64,000 nt of DNA from Ruminococcus difficilis. Its GTDB lineage: Bacteria; Bacillota_A; Clostridia; Oscillospirales; Acutalibacteraceae. The position numbers and the translations under genes were made by a program. The stretch is taken from the NCBI RefSeq assembly GCF_016680995.1, contig NZ_JAEQMG010000145.1, forward strand, positions 34,514 through 98,513. The letters run 5' to 3'. This document shows, piece by piece, positions 24,517 to 30,890 of the stretch (position 1 is its first letter; every line of letters begins with the position of its first letter). The notes below the pieces were generated by a model. That model was not told the DNA's origin. It searched no databases and saw nothing but the letters and a program-made list of their open reading frames with translations.

Positions 24517-24730
24517 TTTGACACTCCTTTTCAAGATATTCGGGATTTGCCGTATAGAATCGGCTCATGGTCTCCCCTATGTTTTTGAGCATTTTCCGCT
24601 CATATCGCTCTTGTTCTTCTTCTGAGATGAGCCGGGTGACTTTTCCTTCGCTGTCGATCAAAAGACAGGGGATCCGCTTTCCGTTATCTTCTATACAGAC
24701 CCTTGCGGACCATTTGTCGCTCTTGCTCAT
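24494..24730 (-). CDS. Small phage protein of unknown function
   Basis: 78 residues from the ATG at 24730 (GAGGTGGTTTTG upstream). A small beta part (ARVCIEDNGKRIPCLLIDSE) then a charged helix (EEQERYERKMLKNIGETMSR). The start overlaps the stop of a possible tiny ORF (TGATG). No family recognised. Confidence 0.5.
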   Translation of the reverse strand: MSKSDKWSARVCIEDNGKRIPCLLIDSEGKVTRLISEEEQERYERKMLKNIGETMSRFYTANPEYLEKECQNERKQTA

Positions 24731-24840
24731 CAAAACCACCTCTTTTCATCATATGCCGTCACGGCTTGGTCTTTTTCCTCCGACGTTAAGTGAACACGCT
24801 GCCTGTCCTGCTTGCTGTATATGTAGGATTGGTAAAACAA
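24730..24840 (-). CDS. Possible 36-residue ORF
   Basis: The frame ends in a TGATG overlap with the next gene, the signature of translational coupling, and encodes a polar C-terminus (QRVHLTSEEKDQAVTAYDEK, RWF). The only near start is a TTG at 24840 without a clear ribosome binding site, so the real start is uncertain. The rest of the 24841-24956 gap shows no gene I can support. Confidence 0.28.
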   Translation of the reverse strand: MFYQSYIYSKQDRQRVHLTSEEKDQAVTAYDEKRWF

Positions 24841-24956
24841 ATTCTTTATAGGAAGGTAAACACATGAATGTTAGGTTTGGCGATCAACTGTCGATACACG
24901 GGAAATACCGACAATGACAGACAGCGCGCTCGCTTAACGCCGGAGAATGATATTGA

Positions 24957-25151
24957 TTATTTCGTTTCAGAATGAATCAAGGTTTTCTTTCTGAATCGAT
25001 TCTGTCGACGTTTCATGAGCGTCATTAAGATATCCAAAAACTTGGGTTGATGTTCTTTGACGACGGCCTTTCTCTGAAGAGTATTCATTGTAGCCGCACG
25101 CTTCTCATAACTCCGACGGCTACGGCGACGATGATTATTTGCGCTACTCAT
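24957..25151 (-). CDS. Small arginine-rich phage protein
   Basis: 64 residues from the ATG at 25151 (GAAGGTGAAACA). Extremely basic at both ends: SSANNHRRRSRRSYEKRA and MKRRQNRFRKKTLIHSETK. Probably binds nucleic acid. It is the first gene after cro and starts 30 bases downstream of the fourth operator (25181-25196). Confidence 0.5.
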   Translation of the reverse strand: MSSANNHRRRSRRSYEKRAATMNTLQRKAVVKEHQPKFLDILMTLMKRRQNRFRKKTLIHSETK

Positions 25152-25180
25152 TGTTTCACCTTCTTTCTTAATTTGCGCAA

Positions 25181-25196
25181 GTCGCATTTATGCGAC
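25181..25196. promoter_or_regulatory. Operator O4 overlapping the cro stop codon
   Basis: GTCGCATTTATGCGAC, a perfect 7-2-7 palindrome, identical to the operator at 25425 except the last base. It overlaps the last codons of the Cro-like gene and lies just before the next gene. Confidence 0.7.
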
Positions 25197-25406
25197 AAAC
25201 TGACTAAAAAATATAGCTTGAGCTTCTCCAGCGTCAAGCGACAGAACTTTTGCGATCTTATCTGCCTGCCCTATTGTAAACTCATCACCGCCGTTGTTGA
25301 GCTTTCGATACATTGTGCTTTTATCGATTCCGATGGCGTCAGCGAGCTTTTCGGGCGTCAATCGCTTCTCTTTGATCTTTCCTTTGAGTTTATCAACGTT
25401 TGTCAT
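25188..25406 (-). CDS. Cro-like XRE regulator
   Basis: 72 residues: DKLKGKIKEKRLTPEKLADA, IGIDKSTMYRKLNNGGDEFT and IGQADKIAKVLSL form a compact XRE helix-turn-helix with recognition helix DKSTMYRKLN. GAGGAGGTGATAAA precedes the ATG. It is divergent from the repressor gene at 25588 and first in the leftward lytic transcript, so it is the natural Cro counterpart. Its promoter (25447-25475) is flanked by operators. Confidence 0.85.
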   Translation of the reverse strand: MTNVDKLKGKIKEKRLTPEKLADAIGIDKSTMYRKLNNGGDEFTIGQADKIAKVLSLDAGEAQAIFFSQFVA

Positions 25407-25424
25407 TTTATCACCTCCTCAAAA

Positions 25425-25440
25425 GTCGCATTTATGCGAT
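25425..25440. promoter_or_regulatory. Operator O1
   Basis: GTCGCATTTATGCGAT, 15 of 16 identical to O4. Lies between the cro -10 box and the cro start codon. Confidence 0.75.
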
Positions 25441-25446
25441 ATCTTA

Positions 25447-25475
25447 ATATTAACACTCTATTCCTTAAATGTCAA
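25447..25475 (-). promoter_or_regulatory. Leftward early promoter for cro
   Basis: Minus strand TTGACA (25475-25470), 17 bases, TAATAT (25452-25447). Near-consensus sigma-A promoter. O1 lies downstream and O2 upstream of it, so repressor binding at either would interfere. Confidence 0.82.
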
Positions 25476-25482
25476 TATTAAA

Positions 25483-25498
25483 TTCGCATTTTTGCAAA
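25483..25498. promoter_or_regulatory. Operator O2
   Basis: TTCGCATTTTTGCAAA, related to O1 in the GCATTTxTGC core. Eight bases upstream of the cro -35 box. Confidence 0.65.
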
Positions 25499-25524
25499 TA
25501 TTTTTCGTATATTTAAAAATAATA

Positions 25525-25540
25525 GTTGCATTTTTGCAAA
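25525..25540. promoter_or_regulatory. Operator O3
   Basis: GTTGCATTTTTGCAAA, 14 of 16 identical to O2. It lies about 48 bases before the repressor start codon and probably overlaps the repressor promoter. Confidence 0.65.
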
Positions 25541-25587
25541 GTATATGATAACATAATAGTAATCAGAAATAAAAGTGAGTGATACAT

Positions 25588-25956
25588 ATGACAATCGGCG
25601 ACCGTATCAAAGAGCTGCGCAAAGAAAAAGGTATCTCTGTTGATAAATTGGCTGAAATCATTGGCAAAGACAGAGCCACGATATACCGCTACGAAAGTAA
25701 TGATATCGAAAAAATGCCCACCAGCGTACTGGTACCGTTAGCTACTGCTTTAGGTACTACTCCGGCTCACCTGATGGGCTGGGATGACACTCCCCCAACG
25801 ACGGAGGACACGATCGTCAAGCTAATCAAGGCTCAGTATCATCTGAATGAACAGGATGTAAAGTTCGTGATGGACTACATCAAGCTGGCGCCCAAGGAGC
25901 GCGAGGCGCTCCGTACAGCGATCGAGGCGATCAAAAAAATAAAGGACGCTGATTAG
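25588..25956 (+). CDS. Prophage repressor, short form without peptidase domain
   Basis: 122 residues from the ATG at 25588. The N-terminal XRE domain is clear (MTIGDRIKELRKEKGISVDK, LAEIIGKDRATIYRYES, LATALGTTPAHLMGW). The remaining 55 residues are a helical dimerisation segment (DVKFVMDYIKLAPKEREALR). There is no S24 peptidase domain, so RecA-stimulated self-cleavage, as in lambda CI, is not possible. It faces the Cro-like gene across three operators. Its stop codon overlaps the convergent small ORF ending at 25953. Confidence 0.85.
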   Translation: MTIGDRIKELRKEKGISVDKLAEIIGKDRATIYRYESNDIEKMPTSVLVPLATALGTTPAHLMGWDDTPPTTEDTIVKLIKAQYHLNEQDVKFVMDYIKLAPKEREALRTAIEAIKKIKDAD

Positions 25957-26087
25957 CGTCCCCATTGTCCGTTCTGATGGTGTTGATACACCGCGTCGAT
26001 CAGATTCAGCATATCCTTCAGGACTGTTTCATCCTCGACCTTATCCAGTATTGAGTTGATTTGTTCGATCATTGATTCTTTATTCAT
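25953..26087 (-). CDS. Small ORF convergent to the repressor, LexA-box controlled; possible antirepressor
   Basis: 44 residues, MNKESMIEQINSILDKVEDE then TVLKDMLNLIDAVYQHHQNG. Predicted helical. The ATG at 26087 follows GGGAG by about 8 bases. A near-consensus promoter (TTTACA-17-TACAAT, 26154-26126) lies 40 bases upstream, and a LexA-type box, AGAACATTTGTTCT, fills its spacer. The ORF overlaps the last 4 bases of the repressor gene on the opposite strand. Damage-induced expression of a small protein that inactivates a non-cleavable repressor is known in other phages; here it is an inference from layout. Confidence 0.55.
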   Translation of the reverse strand: MNKESMIEQINSILDKVEDETVLKDMLNLIDAVYQHHQNGQWGR

Positions 26088-26125
26088 TCATATATCTCCC
26101 TTCATTCGTTTAACTTATATTATCT

Positions 26126-26154
26126 ATTGTAGAACATTTGTTCTGTTTTGTAAA
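26126..26154 (-). promoter_or_regulatory. Promoter with embedded LexA (SOS) box
   Basis: Minus strand -35 TTTACA (26154-26149), 17-base spacer, -10 TACAAT (26131-26126). The palindrome AGAACATTTGTTCT at 26131-26144 matches the Gram-positive LexA core GAAC-4-GTTC. On the plus strand the same site overlaps a weaker possible promoter (TTGTAG-16-TGTAAA) for the gene at 26187. Confidence 0.65.
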
Positions 26155-26186
26155 GTCTTTTTTTATTTTTTCTTTGGAGGTTTACT

Positions 26187-26981
26187 ATGTATTGTCCTAA
26201 ATGCGGTCAACAACAGCCCGACGACTCAAAGTTTTGCGGCAACTGCGGCGCAAATCTGCAAGAAGTGAAACAGGAGCCCAATCCCACACCGGCTCCTGCA
26301 GCAGAGATTCAGAATCCGGCTCCGCAACCTGTTCAGCAGCCGATCCAGCAGCCGACACAAACCAAACCTAAACAGCCATGGTATAAAAAGTGGTGGATAT
26401 GGGTCATTGTGGGTGTTCTGGTAGTAGGCGGCATCGGAGGCGCCTTTGCCGAAAAGACTGACGGAACTAAGAAGAGCGGTGGATCCACTTCGAGCGCTTC
26501 ATCAAGCGCGTCCTCCGTCGCTGAGAAAGAGAAGGCTACCGAGGCAAAGGAAGAAAAGACAGAGGCTCCGGAGCCTGCTACCGAGGATCCCGAAGTAGTG
26601 AAAAAGGAATTCATCGACAGCTGCGAGACGGTCGATTACAGCACGCTGGCTCGTAACCCCGACAACTACAAAGGCAATCATCTCAAATATACCGGTCAGG
26701 TGATCCAGGTCCTTGAATCTAAATCCATATTTAACAAATCGACCACGCTCAGAGTCAATGTTACTGCCGAAGATAATGAATTCGCAGAAGGCGGCAAGCT
26801 CTGGAAAGACACCATCATCTGCGCTGTGACGATTCCCGACGGCGGTGATAGGATCCTGGAGAACGACATTATTGATCTGTACGGTGTGTGCGAAGGTCTG
26901 TATACTTACGAGACTGTGCTCGGGAATAATGAATCGGTACCGAGAGTTGATATTGAGTATTATACGATCCACGAGAAATAA
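26187..26981 (+). CDS. Zinc-ribbon membrane protein with C-terminal OB-like domain (lysogeny region)
   Basis: 264 residues: zinc ribbon at the start (MYCPKCGQQQPDDSKFCGNC), a Pro/Gln linker, one transmembrane helix (about 70-87, WWIWVIVGVLVVGGIGGAFA), a Ser/Glu-rich low-complexity stalk, and a C-terminal domain from about 140 with NPDNYKGNHLKYTGQVIQVL and DIIDLYGVCEGLY, resembling tRNA_anti/OB-fold lipoprotein domains. The fold is common in Firmicute chromosomes and prophages; function unknown. It is on the repressor side, so it is probably expressed in the lysogen. GGAGG precedes the ATG by 8 bases. Confidence 0.7.
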   Translation: MYCPKCGQQQPDDSKFCGNCGANLQEVKQEPNPTPAPAAEIQNPAPQPVQQPIQQPTQTKPKQPWYKKWWIWVIVGVLVVGGIGGAFAEKTDGTKKSGGSTSSASSSASSVAEKEKATEAKEEKTEAPEPATEDPEVVKKEFIDSCETVDYSTLARNPDNYKGNHLKYTGQVIQVLESKSIFNKSTTLRVNVTAEDNEFAEGGKLWKDTIICAVTIPDGGDRILENDIIDLYGVCEGLYTYETVLGNNESVPRVDIEYYTIHEK

Positions 26982-27017
26982 ACAACAAGTGAAATTTCAC
27001 TTCTAATTTTATTTGTC

Positions 27018-27065
27018 AACTATACTTTCAATTTCATTTGATAAAAATGTAAACTATACTTTCAA
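27018..27065 (+). repeat. Direct repeat AACTATACTTTCAA
   Basis: Copies at 27018-27031 and 27052-27065, 34 bases apart, in an AT-rich stretch just before the small-RNA terminator. They occupy the place where a small toxin ORF would end in related loci. Purpose unknown. Confidence 0.5.
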
Positions 27066-27073
27066 CTAAATAG

Positions 27074-27151
27074 AAAAACCGCCCTACCCTGCTGGAACAG
27101 GATAGAGCGGGCGTCACACACGAGGGTGTAACAGCATGGTCGCCAAACCAT
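27074..27151 (-). ncRNA. Candidate small RNA (type I antitoxin-like), about 80 nt
   Basis: A promoter at 27158-27186 would start transcription near 27150. The predicted RNA folds into ATGGT-ACCAT and ACAC-GTGT hairpins and ends in a strong terminator: minus strand GCCCGCTCTATCCTG pairing with CAGGGTAGGGCGG (27112-27079), then TTTTTC. From memory the sequence resembles RNAs that accompany holin-like toxin genes in Firmicutes; no toxin ORF is present beside it here. It is divergent from the integrase gene. Confidence 0.55.
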
Positions 27152-27157
27152 ATCAAT

Positions 27158-27186
27158 ATTCTAACATACCCTTGTGAATTTTGCAA
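27158..27186 (-). promoter_or_regulatory. Promoter of the small RNA
   Basis: Minus strand TTGCAA (27186-27181), 17 bases, TAGAAT (27163-27158). Confidence 0.6.
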
Positions 27187-27229
27187 TACAAATTACAGGG
27201 GTATTTTTATACCCTTTTTGAGGTGTAGC

Positions 27230-28672
27230 ATGAATATTGAATTTAAAACCGCCGCGGCATATATCCGCGTCAGTACCGACAATCAGACGGAGCTCTCCCC
27301 CGACAGCCAGATCAAGGAGATCCGCAAGTACGCCAAACAGCACGGATACATCGTACCGAACGAGTTCATCTTCCGCGACGACGGTATCAGCGGCCGCAAA
27401 GCCGAGAAGCGCCCGGACTTCATCCGCATGATCGCCATCGCAAAGCAAAAGCCGGCGCCGTTCTCCGCGGTGTTGCTGTGGAAGTTCAGCCGCTTTGCCC
27501 GTAATCAGGAAGAAAGTATCTTCTATAAGGGTATGCTTGCGAAAAACAATATTGACGTCAAGTCGATCTCGGAGCCGATCATCGACGGACCGTTCGGCAG
27601 TCTGATCGAGCGCATCATTGAGTGGTTCGATGAATTCTACAGTATCAACTTATCCGGAGAGGTCAAACGCGGCATGACTGAGAGAGTTGAACGCGGCGGC
27701 GCCGTATCGATCCCCGCCTTTGGCTATAATATCGTCGATAAAAAATATGTGATCAACCTGGACACCGCCCCGATCGTGCGCCAAATCTACGCCGATTATC
27801 TGAATGGTATGGGTGCCTTGCAGATTGCTCACAAGCTCAACGACATGGGGATCCGCACCACCCGCGGCAATCTGTGGGAAAATCGCACCGTCGATTATGT
27901 GCTGCGTAATCCGGTATATATCGGGAAGATTCGCTGGAACCCGAACGGCAGAACGCGCCGCAACTATGATGATCCCAATATTATGATCGTTGACGGTCAG
28001 CATGAGCCGATCATAGACGAGGACAGCTTCAATAAGGTACAGGCAGTGTATGAGGTGAATCAAAAGAAACACGCCCGATATGCCCACGCAAATGGCAAGA
28101 AGTACATGTATATGCTCCACGGTCTGGTCAAATGTTCCGATTGCGGCGCGAGCTTGTCGATGTCGGCGCGAGGTCAGGGCCTGCAGTGTATCCGCTATAC
28201 AAAGGGCCAGTGCAAATCCTCGCACTATATTTCGATCAAGAGACTCAACGAAATGGTGATCAGTACGATCGATACCTTCTTTCAGTCGGGGATGTTCAAT
28301 GTCGTTGTAAAGGACACGCAGTCCACATCCCCCGCCGTTGAGATAGACGTCGACGCGCTGATCGAGAAGGAAGTACAGAAATACGACCGCATCAAAGAGG
28401 CTTTTGAGGCGGGGATATATACGGTCGAGGAGTTGCGCAAGAGTCGCGATTTGATTGATCAAAGAATCAATGCTCTGCGCGCTCAGAAAAAGCCACAGCC
28501 TGACGTCAAAGTCCTGCGCAGGAAAATCATCAACGAAAACAAAAACGCAATACAGACGCTCCGAGACCCATCTGTGAGTGAAGAAGAAAAGAACGCTCTG
28601 TTACATGGTTTCGTTGACCGTATTATCTTCGACCGCGCAACCACATCGATCGACGTTATTTTTTATATTTAA
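27230..28672 (+). CDS. Large serine integrase of the prophage
   Basis: 480 residues from the ATG at 27230 (GAGGTGTAGC upstream). N-terminal resolvase domain with catalytic Ser 15 in AAAYIRVSTDN, then GGISGRKAEKRPDF-like active-site loop (DDGISGRKAEKRPDF) and FSRFARNQEES with the conserved arginines. The Recombinase domain follows (GYNIVDKKYVINLDTAPIVR), then a zinc ribbon (VKCSDCGASLS ... GQCKSSHYIS) and a coiled coil near the end (KEVQKYDRIKEAFEAGIYTV). It integrates and, with a directionality factor, excises the prophage. It lies at the right end of the prophage, 19 bases from a catalase-gene remnant that must be the attachment half-site. Confidence 0.92.
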   Translation: MNIEFKTAAAYIRVSTDNQTELSPDSQIKEIRKYAKQHGYIVPNEFIFRDDGISGRKAEKRPDFIRMIAIAKQKPAPFSAVLLWKFSRFARNQEESIFYKGMLAKNNIDVKSISEPIIDGPFGSLIERIIEWFDEFYSINLSGEVKRGMTERVERGGAVSIPAFGYNIVDKKYVINLDTAPIVRQIYADYLNGMGALQIAHKLNDMGIRTTRGNLWENRTVDYVLRNPVYIGKIRWNPNGRTRRNYDDPNIMIVDGQHEPIIDEDSFNKVQAVYEVNQKKHARYAHANGKKYMYMLHGLVKCSDCGASLSMSARGQGLQCIRYTKGQCKSSHYISIKRLNEMVISTIDTFFQSGMFNVVVKDTQSTSPAVEIDVDALIEKEVQKYDRIKEAFEAGIYTVEELRKSRDLIDQRINALRAQKKPQPDVKVLRRKIINENKNAIQTLRDPSVSEEEKNALLHGFVDRIIFDRATTSIDVIFYI

Positions 28673-28691
28673 TCATTATCTGTTTTTGGGA

Positions 28692-28800
28692 TATGGTGGC
28701 CCCGACGGCGAGCTCGGCGCGTCGATCCGCTATCTGTCACAGCGGTTTGCGATGCCGCTGCCCGAACTGAAAGCGACGTTGACCGACATCGGCACCGAAG
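28692..28800 (+). pseudogene. Remnant of a manganese catalase (CotJC-like) gene: att half-site
   Basis: The plus strand reads YGGPDGELGASIRYLSQRFA then MPLPELKATLTDIGTE, which is the highly conserved N-terminal part of manganese catalases / spore coat CotJC ('QYGGPDGELxAxxRYLxQRxxMP...TDIGTEELxHxEM'). The frame stops matching on both sides: upstream at about 28690 beside the integrase, downstream at about 28800, where the expected EELAHxEM is replaced by VPPCCKIF and a stop. The fragment is 109 bp between two serine recombinase genes. Its 5' part should lie beyond the other end of the prophage. Confidence 0.75.
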
Positions 28801-30424
28801 TCCCTCCTTGCTGTAAAATTTTTTGATTTTGCTCAAAAACCTCGATTTCAGCCTTGCCTTTGAGGATTTTTGCCTGCCATTTTTCGGGGATGAGCTTTAA
28901 GTGAACGTCGATCGTCCTGTCCTTGTGAACATAGATCTTGTCTATGATATTGCGGTAGAAGATGTCGTCCCACTCCTCCCCTACACTCAGCGCGTTGATG
29001 TACTCCGTGATCGCAGCGATGATCTGCGTCTTGTCGGCGATCATATCACGATTTGCCTTTTCCTTGCTGAGTTTGCCCAGCAGCTCGGCATGTTCTGCGT
29101 TCAGCCGCTCGCAGGCTTTCTTGTACTCTGATGTCTCAATATCACCCGAAAGGCACATGTCGAGAAGCTTTTCTTTTTTCGCTTCGACCTTGCCGATCTC
29201 GTTCTCAAAGTATTCCACGTTGTTCTTATCGGCGCAGACGCGCAGCACCTCGTCGACCGTACCGAGAACCGCGTCAAGCAATTCTTCTCTGTTGCCCATC
29301 ACATCGCTGATGATGTGCTTGAGGATCAGCTTGATATCGGTATCGCGCAGATTGATCGTATCGCAGCCGACAGTCTCACCGTTCTCGAGTGTGCGGGGCT
29401 TGCCCTGACGATTCTTGGTGATACACGTCCAGTTCTCGTACTTGGTGCCGTTCGGACACTTCTTCTGCGAATGGACGAAGGTTGCGCCGCACTCGGCGCA
29501 GATGATCTTGCCGGACAGCGCGTAACGATTGGCAAAGCCGTTCTTGGTGTAGTGCATATCGTGTCGGCGCTGCAGCTCCCGCTGCGCTGCTTCAAAACGC
29601 TCGCGCGGGATGATCGGCTCGTGATGATCTCTGATAATAACGTAGTCCAACTCGCCTTTGTTGGCTTTCTTTTTGTGGGAGAGATAGCTCTGCGTGTAAG
29701 TTTTCTGCTGTACCAGATCGCCGCAGTATTTCTCGTTTTTCAGCACGCGGAGGATGACCGTGTACGACCATTCCTTCATGAAGCGCGAGGTCTTGATCCC
29801 CGCTTCGCGCAGTTCGTTGGCGATCACATGACAGCCCTTGCCCTCGTCGAGGTACTTGTGATAGATCAGTCGGACGATCTCAGCGCCTTCCTCGTTGATG
29901 ATCAGCTTTCCGTCCCTCACGTCATAACCGAGCATATCGCGTCCGAATACCACACCCTGCTCCATCCGTCGGCGCTGTCCCCACTTGACACGCTCGGAGG
30001 TCTTTCGGCTTTCCTCCTGCGCGAGCGACGCCATCATCGCGAGGCGGAATTCATGATCGGGCTGATCGGTGTCGATGTTGTCGTTCAGGAAGATCAACCG
30101 GATACCGTATTCCCTCAGCTCGCGGGTATAGGCAATGCTGTCGAGCAGATTGCGGGCAAATCGCGAGACCTCTTTGGTGATGATCAGATCGAATTTGCCG
30201 TCCTTGCCGTCTTTGATCATGCGATTGAAGTCCTCGCGCTTGAAGGTGTTGGTGCCGGTGATGCCCTCGTCCACGTAGATTTCGTACAGCTCCCATAATG
30301 GATTGCGGGCGATGTACTCGTTAAAATATCGCTGCTGACTCTCCAATGAATTGGCTTGGTCGAGCTTATCGGTCGACACGCGGCAGTAGGCTGCGACGCG
30401 TATGACTTCTGTTTCTTTTTTCAT
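28730..30424 (-). CDS. Second serine recombinase (mobile element), chimeric C-terminus
   Basis: 564 residues from the ATG at 30424 (AAAGGAGG upstream). Catalytic Ser 17 in AAYCRVSTDKLDQ, then DEGITGTNTFKREDFNRMI and KEVSRFARNLLDS; recombinase domain GKGCHVIANELREAGI; zinc ribbon CAECGATFVHSQKKC; long coiled coil from about 410. It resembles the recombinases of Tn4451/Tn5397-like elements. The last 19 residues (from SVPMSVNVAF) are encoded by the antisense strand of the catalase remnant, so the native end lies near ILQQGG and the rest is borrowed from the target. It converges with the prophage integrase. Confidence 0.88.
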   Translation of the reverse strand: MKKETEVIRVAAYCRVSTDKLDQANSLESQQRYFNEYIARNPLWELYEIYVDEGITGTNTFKREDFNRMIKDGKDGKFDLIITKEVSRFARNLLDSIAYTRELREYGIRLIFLNDNIDTDQPDHEFRLAMMASLAQEESRKTSERVKWGQRRRMEQGVVFGRDMLGYDVRDGKLIINEEGAEIVRLIYHKYLDEGKGCHVIANELREAGIKTSRFMKEWSYTVILRVLKNEKYCGDLVQQKTYTQSYLSHKKKANKGELDYVIIRDHHEPIIPRERFEAAQRELQRRHDMHYTKNGFANRYALSGKIICAECGATFVHSQKKCPNGTKYENWTCITKNRQGKPRTLENGETVGCDTINLRDTDIKLILKHIISDVMGNREELLDAVLGTVDEVLRVCADKNNVEYFENEIGKVEAKKEKLLDMCLSGDIETSEYKKACERLNAEHAELLGKLSKEKANRDMIADKTQIIAAITEYINALSVGEEWDDIFYRNIIDKIYVHKDRTIDVHLKLIPEKWQAKILKGKAEIEVFEQNQKILQQGGTSVPMSVNVAFSSGSGIANRCDR

Positions 30425-30448
30425 AATCGTTGCCTCCTTTAGCAACAC

Positions 30449-30476
30449 AGTATACTCTATTATTTTGAAAAGTCTA
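30449..30476 (-). promoter_or_regulatory. Promoter of the second recombinase
   Basis: Minus strand TAGACT (30476-30471), 16 bases, TATACT (30454-30449). A GC-rich hairpin, GGGGCGGC with GCCGCTCC (about 30489-30511), lies upstream and may insulate it. Confidence 0.5.
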
Positions 30477-30606
30477 TATTAATTTTCGGAGCGGCCGAAT
30501 CAGCCGCCCCGATATACTGAATCAATCATCGCTTCGTGACATCCCCGCCGTTGTACTGCGTTTTATTTAAATGCTTACTCATACAAAGGCGGGACGGGAT
30601 GCAACG

Positions 30607-30762
30607 TCACGTTGCTCTTTTAATACATTCCTCACACTGCTTCTGATCAAGGATTCCTTTCTCTTTCAGCACGAGGAAGATCGCCTTTTTGATTTGGTTT
30701 TCCAAGTCTTTGCATACAGTGATCTGTTCGGGTTTTTCGGTCAATACGATCTGCGTTTTCAC
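30607..30762 (-). CDS. Small protein of the mobile element, unknown function
   Basis: 51 residues starting at a GTG (30762) with AGGTG 6 bases upstream: MKTQIVLTEKPEQITVCKDL then ENQIKKAIFLVLKEKGILDQ and KQCEECIKRAT. Similar short proteins sit between relaxase and recombinase genes in mobilizable elements of gut Firmicutes. A still shorter in-frame peptide beginning MSKHLNKTQYNGGD at 30582 lacks a ribosome binding site. Function unknown. Confidence 0.55.
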   Translation of the reverse strand: MKTQIVLTEKPEQITVCKDLENQIKKAIFLVLKEKGILDQKQCEECIKRAT

Positions 30763-30890
30763 GATCATCACCTGACCAATCCTATGCTGAATCAGAAATA
30801 CTTATGTTGTCATCACTCCTTTCATGTTGATATCGATCATACAATAATATGTTGTGTTTATCAATTATTCAATCATCCTTTCATTATTAT

